Shown: piece by piece, positions 24,418 to 33,700 of the stretch
Layout of the letters: each line of letters begins with the position of its first letter
Numbering within the stretch: position 1 is the first letter of the stretch
From: Nocardioides ganghwensis
Lineage (GTDB): Bacteria > Actinomycetota > Actinomycetes > Propionibacteriales > Nocardioidaceae
Assembly (NCBI RefSeq): GCF_014779655.1
Contig: NZ_JACXYX010000012.1
Span: forward strand, 62,001 to 126,000
Length of the DNA: 64,000 bases
Reading direction: 5' to 3'
Made by a program: the position numbers and the translations under genes
Notes under the pieces: generated by a model
Told to the model about the DNA's origin: nothing
Database searches by the model: none
Seen by the model: only the letters and a program-made list of their open reading frames with translations

Positions 24418-25287
24418 GCCGGCGGGGCCCCTGGCCACCGTGCACCGGACGTCGGTCCACCACGTCAGCGTCCCGTCCGCCGCGCGACGCTCGAGCTCGG
24501 GGTCCACCTCGGTCCGGGCGCGGTCCAGCAGCCCGTGCGACTCGAGCCGCTCGAGCAGCGCCCGCAGCCCGGCGGACCAGATCCAGGCCCACCAGTGCTC
24601 GACGTCGACGAACTCGACCCTGATGCGGATCGTGGAGGTCGTGGGGTCGGTGAAGCCGTGGTCCACGAGAGCGGCGTGCATGGCGTCCAACGACGAGAAG
24701 GGACCGGGGTCGTCCTCCTTGTCCTCGATGCCGTGCGCCGACGCCGGCGGCGCAGGAGCGAGCGCCTGCAGCCGCTGGGTGACGTCGTCCCACGAGTCGT
24801 CGCTCTCGCCGAACCAGGTGAAGCCGAAGCGCCCGGCCGGCCCCAGCACGTCGCGCACGCGGTCGAGCGTGCCGTCCAGGTCGGGGAGGAAGAACAGCAC
24901 GAGCCCGGCCTGCACCACGTCCCACGGCCCGGGAGGCGGGCGCTCGGCATCGCCGGCACGGACCTCGAGCCACGGCAGGTCCGCGGCCAGGGCGTCCAGG
25001 GCGGCGAGCATCCCGGGAGCGAGGTCGGTCGCGACCACGCGGCCGCTCGGACCCACGGCGCGTGCGGCGGGCAGCGCGGACGCCCCCCGCCCGCTCCCGA
25101 GCTCCAGGACCGCCTCCCCGGGGCGCGGGGCCGTACGTCTGACGAGCTCGGCCCCGGCCGTTCCGAAGAAGTCGATGCCGACCTGGTCGTACGTCGCGGA
25201 GGCGCGGTCGAAGACGCCGGCGACACGTGCCTTCTCGCGCTCCTGCTCGCTGGGAAGCTGGCTCTCCTGCCCGGTCGGGTCGCTCAT
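24412..25287 (-). CDS. Class I SAM-dependent methyltransferase
   Basis: 291 residues with the SAM-binding motif VLELGSGRGASALPAA, followed by VVATDLAPGML and WDVVQAGLVLFFLPDLDGTL. It is closest in style to UbiE/Methyltransf_11-type small-molecule methyltransferases. No substrate clue comes from the neighbours, an exporter on the other strand and an oxidase. Confidence 0.8.
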   Translation of the reverse strand: MSDPTGQESQLPSEQEREKARVAGVFDRASATYDQVGIDFFGTAGAELVRRTAPRPGEAVLELGSGRGASALPAARAVGPSGRVVATDLAPGMLAALDALAADLPWLEVRAGDAERPPPGPWDVVQAGLVLFFLPDLDGTLDRVRDVLGPAGRFGFTWFGESDDSWDDVTQRLQALAPAPPASAHGIEDKEDDPGPFSSLDAMHAALVDHGFTDPTTSTIRIRVEFVDVEHWWAWIWSAGLRALLERLESHGLLDRARTEVDPELERRAADGTLTWWTDVRCTVARGPAGS

Positions 25288-25350
25288 CCGACGAGCGTGA
25301 CAGCCGTGCCGGCAGCCGTCGAGCCCCGTCGCCTGCTCGCCCGGCCGTGC

Positions 25351-25356
25351 CACGAT
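25351..25356 (+). promoter_or_regulatory. -10 element of the FAD oxidase gene (leaderless type)
   Basis: CACGAT 6 nt before the ATG at 25363. Confidence 0.4.
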
Positions 25357-25362
25357 GGCCGG

Positions 25363-26724
25363 ATGGAAGCCCTGGCCGAGCTCGTCGAGTCCCTGCCGCC
25401 CGGCGTCGTCGCCACCGACCCGGCCACGACCGAGGGATACCGCTACGACTGGTCGCGCGACACCGGTGCCGGCACCCCCGTCGCCGTGGTCCGTGCGGAG
25501 GACGCCGAACAGGTGCAGGTGGCCGTCCGGTGGGCTGCGAAGCACCGGGTTCCGGTCGTCCCCCGAGGGGCCGGCTCCGGCCTGTCCGGCGGGGCCAGCG
25601 CCGTCGACGGCGGCATCGTGCTGAGCCTCGAGCGGATGCGGGCGATCGAGATCGATCCCGACTGCCAGGTCGCGGTGGTCGAGCCCGGCGCGTTCAACGC
25701 CGAGGTCAAGGCCGCCTCCCGCGAGCACGGACTCTGGTACCCGCCGGACCCCTCGTCCTTCGAGATCTGCTCGATCGGCGGCAACGTCGCCACCAACGCC
25801 GGCGGGCTGTGCTGCGTGAAGTACGGCGTGACCACCGACTACGTCCTCGGCCTCGACGTCGTCCTCGCGGACGGCACCCTCGTCACGCTCGGGGGCAACC
25901 GCATCAAGGACGTCGCCGGCCTGTCGCTGCTCAAGCTCTTCGTCGGCTCCGAGGGCACCCTCGGCATCGTCACCCGCGCCGTCCTCCGCCTCGTCCCGCT
26001 GCCGCTGCCCGCAGCGACCCTCGTGGCGTCCTTCGCCTCCGTGGTGGACGCCGCGGAGGCCGTCGTCGCCGTGCGCCGGACGCTGCGGCCATCGATGATG
26101 GAGCTGATGGACCGGGCCTCGATCAACGCGGTCGAGGACTACTCGCCACGTGGCCTCGACCGGGACGCGGGGGCGCTGCTGGTGGTGCAGTCCGACGCAC
26201 CCGGCGACGCGCGCGTGGCCGAGATCGCGACGGTGGAGGCCGCCTGCACGGCCGCCGGCGCCACCGAGGTCGTGGTCACCGACGACCCGGAGGAGGGCGA
26301 GATGTTCGTCGCGGCGAGGCGGGCGGCGTTCCCGGCGGTGGAGGCGCGCGGCGCGCTCCTGCTCGAGGACGTCGGGGCGCCCGTGCCCCTGCTCCCGGAC
26401 CTGCTCGCCGCGGTCGCGGAGGTGGCCGCACGTCACGACGTCGAGATCCCCACCGTCGCCCACGCCGGTGACGGCAACACCCACCCGATCATCGTCTACG
26501 ACGCCGCCGACCCCGACTCGGAGCGTCGCGCCCGCCTCGCGTTCGACGACATCCTGCGCGCAGCGATCCGGCTCGGCGGCACCATCACCGGCGAGCACGG
26601 CGTGGGCCGTACGAAGAAGGCGGCCCTCCCCGAGCAGCTCGGCGACGACGTCATGGCGCTGACCCGTCGGATCAAGGACGCGCTCGACCCGGACGGGATC
26701 CTCAACCCGGGGGCGGTGCTGTGA
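25363..26724 (+). CDS. FAD-linked 2-hydroxyacid oxidase/dehydrogenase (GlcD-like)
   Basis: 453 residues: a PCMH-type FAD domain (VPVVPRGAGSGLSGGA, then GGNVATNAGGLCCVKYG and GSEGTLGIVTRAVLRL) and a C-terminal FAD-oxidase domain with the metal-binding HAGDGNTHP and GEHGVGRTK. These are the hallmarks of glycolate/D-lactate dehydrogenases. No GlcE/GlcF partners are nearby, so it may act alone. The next gene is a glyoxylate-type aminotransferase, suggesting the path 2-hydroxyacid to glyoxylate to glycine. Confidence 0.85.
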   Translation: MEALAELVESLPPGVVATDPATTEGYRYDWSRDTGAGTPVAVVRAEDAEQVQVAVRWAAKHRVPVVPRGAGSGLSGGASAVDGGIVLSLERMRAIEIDPDCQVAVVEPGAFNAEVKAASREHGLWYPPDPSSFEICSIGGNVATNAGGLCCVKYGVTTDYVLGLDVVLADGTLVTLGGNRIKDVAGLSLLKLFVGSEGTLGIVTRAVLRLVPLPLPAATLVASFASVVDAAEAVVAVRRTLRPSMMELMDRASINAVEDYSPRGLDRDAGALLVVQSDAPGDARVAEIATVEAACTAAGATEVVVTDDPEEGEMFVAARRAAFPAVEARGALLLEDVGAPVPLLPDLLAAVAEVAARHDVEIPTVAHAGDGNTHPIIVYDAADPDSERRARLAFDDILRAAIRLGGTITGEHGVGRTKKAALPEQLGDDVMALTRRIKDALDPDGILNPGAVL

Positions 26725-26739
26725 CGACCCGGTGTTCGT

Positions 26740-26745
26740 TACGGT
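26740..26745 (+). promoter_or_regulatory. -10 element of the aminotransferase gene (leaderless type)
   Basis: TACGGT 7 nt before the ATG at 26753; the gene can be transcribed separately from the oxidase 28 bp upstream. Confidence 0.45.
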
Positions 26746-26752
26746 CGCTCCC

Positions 26753-27859
26753 ATGATCCGCGAGCGCCACCTCTTCGGTCCTGGTCCGTCCAACCCCTAC
26801 CCCGAGGCCACCCGGGCCCTCGCCGAGCCGCTGCTCGGCCACCTCGACCCGGAGTTCCTCCGGGTCATGGACGAGACCTGCGACATGCTGCGCACCGTCT
26901 GGGGCACCGACAACGCCCGTACCCTCCCGCTCAGCGCGACCGGCTCGGCCGGCATGGAGGCGGCGTTCGTCAACACGGTGCACCCCGGCGACGTCGTCGT
27001 GGTGGCGGTCAACGGGCTCTTCGGCCAGCGGATGACCGACGTCGCCGCCCGGTGCGGGGCCGAGGTCGTCGCCGTCGAGCACGAGTGGGGGCAGCCGGTC
27101 GACGTCGACCGCGTGCTGTCCGCCCACCCGTCGCCGGCGATCGTCGCGGCGGTGCACGCCGAGACGTCCACCGGCGTACGCTCCGACGTCGCCGCGCTCG
27201 GCGCCGGGCTGCGGTCGCAGGGGAGCGACGCGCTCCTGCTCGTCGACGCGGTGACCTCGATCGGCGGCATCGAGCTGCGCGCCGACGACTGGGGCATCGA
27301 CATCGGCTACGCCGGCACCCAGAAGTGCCTCGGCGTCGCCCCCGGCCTCGCGCCGTTCACGATCGGCGACCGCGCCTTCGACCGGCGGGTGGAGAGGCCG
27401 CGGTCGTGGTACCTCGACCTCGGCATGCTCGGCGGCTACGTCGGCGAGGCGGGCGTCAAGGGCGGCCAGCGCACCTACCACCACACCGCGCCGACGGCCA
27501 TGGTCGCCAGCCTCCACGCCGGCCTCACGCGCATCCTCGAGGAGGGCCTCGAGGCCGTCTGGGCCCGCCACCAGGCCGCGGGCGACGCCCTCCAGGCCGG
27601 GCTGCAGGACATGGGCCTCGAGCTGTTCGCGGCCGAGGGACACCGCCTGCCCGACCTCACCACGGTGAAGGTCCCCGAGGGGGTCGACTCCGCCGCCGTC
27701 CGCAAGGAGCTCCTCGAGCGGCACGGCATCGAGATCGGCGCCGGCGCCGGCGCGTACGCCACCAGCGTGTGGCGCATCGGCCTGATGGGCCCCAACGCGC
27801 GGCCCGACGCGGTGCTGCTCGTGCTGGCGGCGCTGAAGGACGTTCTGGGACGTGCCTGA
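26753..27859 (+). CDS. Class V aminotransferase (alanine/serine--glyoxylate type)
   Basis: 368 residues of the PucG/AGT family: LFGPGPSNPYPEATRA start, GSAGMEAAFVNTV, HAETSTGV, VDAVTSIGG and the cofactor lysine K191 in GYAGTQKCLG. Enzymes of this type convert glyoxylate to glycine or use serine/alanine as donor. It directly follows a glycolate-type oxidase, which could supply glyoxylate. The exact amino donor is not determinable. Confidence 0.85.
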   Translation: MIRERHLFGPGPSNPYPEATRALAEPLLGHLDPEFLRVMDETCDMLRTVWGTDNARTLPLSATGSAGMEAAFVNTVHPGDVVVVAVNGLFGQRMTDVAARCGAEVVAVEHEWGQPVDVDRVLSAHPSPAIVAAVHAETSTGVRSDVAALGAGLRSQGSDALLLVDAVTSIGGIELRADDWGIDIGYAGTQKCLGVAPGLAPFTIGDRAFDRRVERPRSWYLDLGMLGGYVGEAGVKGGQRTYHHTAPTAMVASLHAGLTRILEEGLEAVWARHQAAGDALQAGLQDMGLELFAAEGHRLPDLTTVKVPEGVDSAAVRKELLERHGIEIGAGAGAYATSVWRIGLMGPNARPDAVLLVLAALKDVLGRA

Positions 27860-28346
27860 CCGCCTGTGGCTCCGGCCGATGACCGAGGACGAGTTCCTCG
27901 CCTTCGGTGAGCGGTCCCGGCGCGAGTACGCCGTCGAGCTGGCCGCCACCGGCGCCATGTCACCGGAGGCGGCGGCAGAACGCTCAGCGAGGGAGTTCGC
28001 CGGTCTGCTCCCGGAGGGCGTCGCGAGCCCCGCGATGTACCTGTGGACCGCAGTGGTCGGCGGCCCAGGGGGAAACGACGCCGAGCAACCGGTCGGACTC
28101 GCGTGGCTCGAGCTGCGCCGTACGCAGTCCGGGGTATCGGCGTGGATCTTCGACGTCCACGTCGACGAGGACCGCCGCGGTCAGGGGATCGGACGGCAGA
28201 CGATGGAGGCGTTGCACGAGGCCGCCCGTGCCTTGGGTGCGACGACGATCGGCCTGAACGTCTTCGGCCACAACACCACCGCCATCGGGCTGTACGAATC
28301 CCTCGGCTACCGCGTCACGTCCCAGGAGATGAGACGTGACCTCTGA
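27852..28346 (+). CDS. GNAT-family N-acetyltransferase
   Basis: 164 residues; the acetyl-CoA motif VDEDRRGQGIGRQTMEALHE and the C-terminal NTTAIGLYESLGYRVTSQ are clear. The GTG start lies inside the end of the aminotransferase gene (8-base overlap), so it is translated with it. Substrate unknown. Confidence 0.85.
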   Translation: MPDRLWLRPMTEDEFLAFGERSRREYAVELAATGAMSPEAAAERSAREFAGLLPEGVASPAMYLWTAVVGGPGGNDAEQPVGLAWLELRRTQSGVSAWIFDVHVDEDRRGQGIGRQTMEALHEAARALGATTIGLNVFGHNTTAIGLYESLGYRVTSQEMRRDL

Positions 28347-28442
28347 GGCGTCGGAGCAGGGGGCACGGCGGTCGACGGTGCTCGGCGCGGTCGCTGGCAC
28401 GGCCCGCCCGTAACGAGCGTCCGGAGCCGTCGTTGGACGGGC

Positions 28443-29987
28443 ATGCGCCCCGCCACCTCCGTACGCCTGGCCGTCGTCGGCGTCCTCGCCCTCGCCCCCG
28501 TCCTGAGCAGCACGTCCGCCCACGCCCACAGCGACCGCGAGCGGGCCGAGCGGATGGTGCAGACCTACGACTCGGGGCTCACCGTGCCGTTCGTCGCCTC
28601 GCCCAACGTCCGCCTCGCCGCGGTGCGGCCGGGCAGCGCGGGGATCTCGGGGTGCTTCCTGCACTCCGCGCCCTACTTCGTGATGTCGGGCCTCGACGAC
28701 GTCACCGTCTACGACGTGAGCGACCCGGTCTCCCCGCGCGAGGTCGGCTCGATGCCGAGCGCCCAGTTCGAGAACGAGGCGATGAACTGTGGTGAGCGGA
28801 AGGTCTCCCGCACCCGCACCGACCGCTTCGCCATGATCGGGGTGGACCTCTACCAGGCGTCCCCGGACGACCTCGAGCACGTCAACGACCCGGTCACCGG
28901 CGACTACGAGCTGGTCGTCGTCGACGTCAGCGACCCCACGAACCCTCACGTGCGCTCGCGTGTGGCGTCCACGACCAGCACCCACACGGTCACCTGCATC
29001 GACGGCACCGACTGCCGCTACGCCTACTCCGCCGGCGACGACTCGGAGGTCGCCGGACAGGGCAGCTTCTCGATCTTCGACCTCACCGACCTCGACCGGC
29101 CGGTCGAGGTGGACAGCGACCCCGCCACGCCCGGCACCCAGCCGTTCCGCTCCGACGCCGTCGGCTGGGGCGGGCACAAGTGGAACGTCGACGAGGCCGG
29201 CTTCGCCACCCACACCGGCGCCGGCGGCTCGTACGTCTTCGACGTGCGCGACCCCCTCCGCCCGGTCGAGGTCGCCAACACCGGTGCCGCCGGCGACTCG
29301 GCCCGCGACGGCGCGGTCAACCACTACAACGACTTCATCCACCACAACAGCTTCCGGCCCAACGCGAACGCCTTCCGGCCCGACGCGCCCCCGTCGCTGG
29401 CCAACGGCAACGTCCTGCTCGTGACGGAGGAGGACTACGAGGACCCCGACTGCTCGACCGCCGGCTCGTTCCAGACGTGGCACGTCAAGCGCCTCGACGG
29501 CTCCGACGGGTCGATCGTGCCGCTCGCCAAGGTCGAGCTCGCCGACCTCGGCACCTACCCGGTGCCGGCCGGTGCCTTCTGCTCCTCGCACTGGTTCGAC
29601 TTCCACCCCAGCGGCATCGCCGCCGTGGGCTTCTACGGCGGCGGTACGCAGCTGATCGACGTCACGGACCCGACCAATCCCGTCAGCCACGGCTTCGCCA
29701 CCTGGGGTGCCTCGGAGGTGTGGGACTCGATGTGGGTCCCGGTCTACAACCGCAAGGGCGTCGCCACGTCCCAGAGGACCAACCTGGTCTACTCGGTCGA
29801 CCTCGTGCGCGGCCTCGACGTCTACGTCGTCGACGTTCCGGGCGACGGCATCGGCACGCTGCCGTCCGTGGAGCCGGCGGCCGGCGTCACCGGTGCGGCG
29901 ATGGTGCCCGGGACGGTCCTCGGCGGCAGCGTGGTGATGGCGCTGCTGCTGCACAAGCGGCGCCGGCACCTCGTCGCCCGGGCCTGA
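28443..29987 (+). CDS. Secreted, membrane-tethered LVIVD-type beta-propeller protein
   Basis: 514 residues with a signal peptide (MRPATSVRLAVVGVLALAPV, cleavage near AHAHS). The extracellular part contains repeated blades of the form VTVYDVSDPVSPREVGS, VVVDVSDPTNPHVRS, IFDLTDLDRPVEVDS, YVFDVRDPLRPVEVAN and QLIDVTDPTNPVSHG, typical of LVIVD/choice-of-anchor propellers. At the C-terminus a helix (GTVLGGSVVMALLLH) and a basic tail (KRRRH) should leave it anchored outside. Ligand unknown. A 96-bp gap precedes it. Confidence 0.75.
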   Translation: MRPATSVRLAVVGVLALAPVLSSTSAHAHSDRERAERMVQTYDSGLTVPFVASPNVRLAAVRPGSAGISGCFLHSAPYFVMSGLDDVTVYDVSDPVSPREVGSMPSAQFENEAMNCGERKVSRTRTDRFAMIGVDLYQASPDDLEHVNDPVTGDYELVVVDVSDPTNPHVRSRVASTTSTHTVTCIDGTDCRYAYSAGDDSEVAGQGSFSIFDLTDLDRPVEVDSDPATPGTQPFRSDAVGWGGHKWNVDEAGFATHTGAGGSYVFDVRDPLRPVEVANTGAAGDSARDGAVNHYNDFIHHNSFRPNANAFRPDAPPSLANGNVLLVTEEDYEDPDCSTAGSFQTWHVKRLDGSDGSIVPLAKVELADLGTYPVPAGAFCSSHWFDFHPSGIAAVGFYGGGTQLIDVTDPTNPVSHGFATWGASEVWDSMWVPVYNRKGVATSQRTNLVYSVDLVRGLDVYVVDVPGDGIGTLPSVEPAAGVTGAAMVPGTVLGGSVVMALLLHKRRRHLVARA

Positions 29988-30027
29988 CGGGTCCGGCCCG
30001 CCCAGCCCGCCTGCTCGACCCGCCTGC

Positions 30028-30669
30028 TCAGCGGAGGCGCTCGACCGCCAGGCGGCCCAGCGTGACGACGTCGTCCTTCGGGGGACGTACGTCGGTGAAG
30101 CTCACGTCCAGGACCGAGACGGTGCGACCGACACGGACCGCCAGCACCCGGCGCCAGTCGGCGGAGCCGCGCTGGAACCAGCCGATCAGCATCCCCGCGG
30201 ACTGGTCCCCGACGCGCGGGGGGAACCAGGCGCGGTTCTTGACGCGTACGTCGCCGCCCTCCCCGTCGTCGGTGTCGACGTCCCCCACGCACCGCGCGCT
30301 GAAGTGGCGGTAGCGCCGGAGGAGGTCCTTGGCCTCCCGCGCGGAGGCGAAGCGGACGACGTTCTGGTCGATGAGCGACACGGAGCGGCGGCGGACCTCG
30401 GGCGACACGCTGCCCAGGATCCGGCTGGTGCCCCGGACCAGCAGGTCCTGGTCGTCGCAGCCGCGCGGGGCGAACAGCGGGGAGCGCAGCACGATGCGCG
30501 ACGGGTCGCGCATGTCGGGATGGACGCTGCGGTAGTCGGCGACCGTGAGCAGGTCGTCGCGGGTGACGGGCGCGGGCGCCGACGCGGCCGACGAGGGTGC
30601 GAGCAGCGCCAGGACGGAGAGCAGGACGGAGAGCAGGACGGACACCGGGGCGAGGGCGGTCGCGCGCAT
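30028..30669 (-). CDS. Secreted protein of unknown function
   Basis: 213 residues with a clear signal peptide (MRATALAPVSVLLSVLLSVL, Ala-rich cleavage region near residue 30) and a soluble domain of about 180 residues holding two Cys (GCDDQD and SARCVGD) that may form a disulfide. I do not recognise the fold. It converges on the propeller gene with 40 bp between, and starts 121 bp from smc, divergently. Confidence 0.65.
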   Translation of the reverse strand: MRATALAPVSVLLSVLLSVLALLAPSSAASAPAPVTRDDLLTVADYRSVHPDMRDPSRIVLRSPLFAPRGCDDQDLLVRGTSRILGSVSPEVRRRSVSLIDQNVVRFASAREAKDLLRRYRHFSARCVGDVDTDDGEGGDVRVKNRAWFPPRVGDQSAGMLIGWFQRGSADWRRVLAVRVGRTVSVLDVSFTDVRPPKDDVVTLGRLAVERLR

Positions 30670-30730
30670 CGCCCCAGCATGGCGGCGTGCCACGCCCGTG
30701 CGCAACGGCCTCCGCGAGCGGCCGGTGTCG

Positions 30731-30736
30731 TAGGGT
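30731..30736 (+). promoter_or_regulatory. smc -10 element
   Basis: TAGGGT, 54 nt before the smc TTG start; no clear -35. Confidence 0.4.
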
Positions 30737-30790
30737 GAGCGGCGCTGAGCTTCCCCAGTCGTCAGTCTCCCTTCCGGTGAGGAGCCCGCG

Positions 30791-33700
30791 TTGTACCTGA
30801 AGAGCCTGACCCTGAAGGGGTTCAAGTCCTTCGCCTCCTCGACGACCATGCAGCTCGAGCCGGGCATCACCTGCATCGTCGGCCCCAACGGGTCGGGCAA
30901 GTCCAACGTCGTCGACGCGCTCGCGTGGGTGATGGGCGAGCAGGGCGCCAAGAGCCTGCGCGGCGGCAAGATGGAGGACGTCATCTTCGCCGGTACGTCC
31001 GGCCGGCCGCCGCTGGGCCGCGCCGAGGTGCAGCTGACCATCGACAACTCGGACGGCGCGCTGCCCATCGACTACGCCGAGGTCACCATCAGCCGCACGA
31101 TGTTCCGCAACGGCGGCTCGGAGTACGCCATCAACGGCAGCGGCTGCCGGCTCCTCGACGTGCAGGAGCTGCTCAGCGACTCCGGCATCGGTCGCGAGAT
31201 GCACGTGATCGTCGGGCAGGGCCAGCTCGACTCGATCCTGCACGCCACCCCGGAGGACCGCCGCGGCTTCATCGAGGAGGCCGCCGGGGTCCTCAAGCAC
31301 CGCAAGCGCAAGGAGAAGGCGCTCCGCAAGCTCGACGCCACCGACGGCAACCTCACCCGGCTCGCCGACCTGCTGTCCGAGATCCGCCGCCAGCTCAAGC
31401 CGCTCGGGCGCCAGGCCGAGGTGGCGAGGCAGGCCCAGACCGTGCAGGCCGACGTGCGCGACGCGCGGGCCCGCCTGCTGGCCGACGACCTGGTCACCGC
31501 CCGTACGGCCCTCGAGTCCGAGCTGGCCGACGAGTCGGTGCTGCTGGAGCGGCGCGAGCAGGTCGAGGCGGAGATCGCCGCCGGGCGCGAGCAGGAGGCC
31601 CGGCTCGAGGCGACGCTGCGCGACGACCTGCCCCGGCTGGCGGCTGCGCAGGAGACGTGGTTCGCGCTGTCGGGCCTCAAGGAGCGGCTGCGTGGCACCG
31701 CGTCGCTCGCCGACGAGCGGATCCGCAACGCCGCAGGCGCGTCCGAGGGTGACACCGTCGACTCGGGGCGCGACCCCGACGACCTCGAGGCGCAGGCCGA
31801 GCGGGTGCGCCGGCAGGAGGCGGAGATCGCCGAGCAGGTCGAGGCGCACCGCGCGGCGCTCGACGCCGCGGTCGTCGCCAAGCGCGCGGCAGAGGAGGCC
31901 GCCGCCGAGGAGGACAAGCGGATCGCCGGGCTCCAGCGTGCCGCCGCCGACCGGCGCGAGGGCCTGGCCCGCCTCACCGGCCAGGTCAACGCCCTCACCT
32001 CGCGCGCCGAGGCCGCCGACGCCGAGATCCAGCGGCTCACCGAGGCCCGGGAGGAGGCCGTCGCGCGCGCCGAGCGGGCGCAGCGCGACTTCACCGCGCT
32101 CGAGACCAAGGTCGCCGGCCTCGACGCCGGCGAGGAGGGCCTGGACTCCGAGCACGAGGAGGCCGTGGCCGTCCTCGACGAGGTCGACGAGCAGCTCGCC
32201 CGGGCCCGGGAGGACTCCCAGCAGGCCGACCGCGACCGCGCGGGGCTCGTCGCGCGGCGCGACGCCCTCGAGCTCGGCCTCAACCGCAAGGACGGCGCGG
32301 GCGCCCTGCTCGCGGCCACCGACAAGGTCGGCGGCCTGCTCGGCTCCGTCGCCGCCCTGCTCGACGTGGACCACGGCTACGAGACGGCCGTCGCGGCCGC
32401 CCTCGGCACCGCCGCCGACGCGGTCGTGGTCACCGATCCCCACGCCGCGATCGAGGCCATCGGCCACCTCAAGGACGACGACCTGGGTCGCGCCGGGCTG
32501 GTGCTCGGCGGAGCGCCCGCTGCCGACCGCGACTGGCCGGGCCTGCCCGACGGCGTCGCCTACGCCGTCGACGTCGTCTCCGCGCCCGAGGACGTACGCC
32601 CCGCGCTGGTGCGCCTGCTGCACAAGGTCGCGGTCGTCGACGACCTCGACGCCGCCCGCCGCCTGGTCGAGGAGCTCCCCGACGTGGTGGCGGTGACGCG
32701 CGAGGGCGACCTGCTCGGTGCCCACTTCGCGGCCGGCGGGTCCAGCAGCCAGCCCAGCCTCATCGAGATCCAGGCCGCCGTCGACGAGGCCACCAGCAAG
32801 CTGGCCGAGGCCACGGCGGCGTCGGAGCGACTCGGCTTCGAGATCTCGCGGCTCGAGGCCGCCCGCCACGACGCGCTCAAGCGCGTCGACGTCGCCCTGG
32901 CCAAGCTGCACGAGTCCGACGCGACGCTGGCGGCGGTGGCCGAGGAGCTCGGCCAGTACGGCTCCGCCGCCCGCGCCGCCAAGGGCGAGGCCGACCGGCT
33001 CGAGCGCGCCATCACCACCGCTCGCGAGGCGCGTGAGAAGGACCTCGCCGGCCTCGCCGAGCTGCAGGCCCGGCTGGCCGCCGCCGAGGACGTCACCGAC
33101 GAGGAGCCCGACACCTCCGAGCGCGAGCGCTTGGCGGAGGCCGCCCGCGAGGCCCGTCAGGGCGAGATGGACGCCCGGCTCGCCCTCCGTACGGCCGAGG
33201 AGCGGGCCCGCGCCCTGCACGGGCGCGCCGACTCCCTGCTCCGGGCCGCCCAGGCGGAGCGGGACTCGCGGGCGCGCGCCGCCGAGCGCCGCGAGCGGCT
33301 GCTCCGCGAGGGGCGCGCCGCCCAGGCGGTGGCGGTCGCCGTACGCGTCGTGCTGCACCAGCTCGAGCGCTCGGTGATGCTGGCCGCCGACGAGCGGGCC
33401 GCCGTCGAGGAGTCCCGCCGGGGGAGCGAGGAGCAGCTCATGACCGTGCGCACCCGGCTGCGCGACCTCGGGCGCGAGCACGACGAGCTGGTCAGCTCCG
33501 TGCACCGCGACGAGATGGCCCGCACCCAGCAGAAGATGCGGATCGAGCAGCTCGAGGAGCGCGCGCTCGAGGAGCTCGGTCTCGACCCCGACGGCCTCGT
33601 CGCCGACTACGGCCCGGAGACGCTGATCCCGTTCAGCGGCGAGGTGCCCGACGGCGAGGAGCCGCCCGAGCCGACCCCGTTCGTGCGCGAGGAGCAGGTC

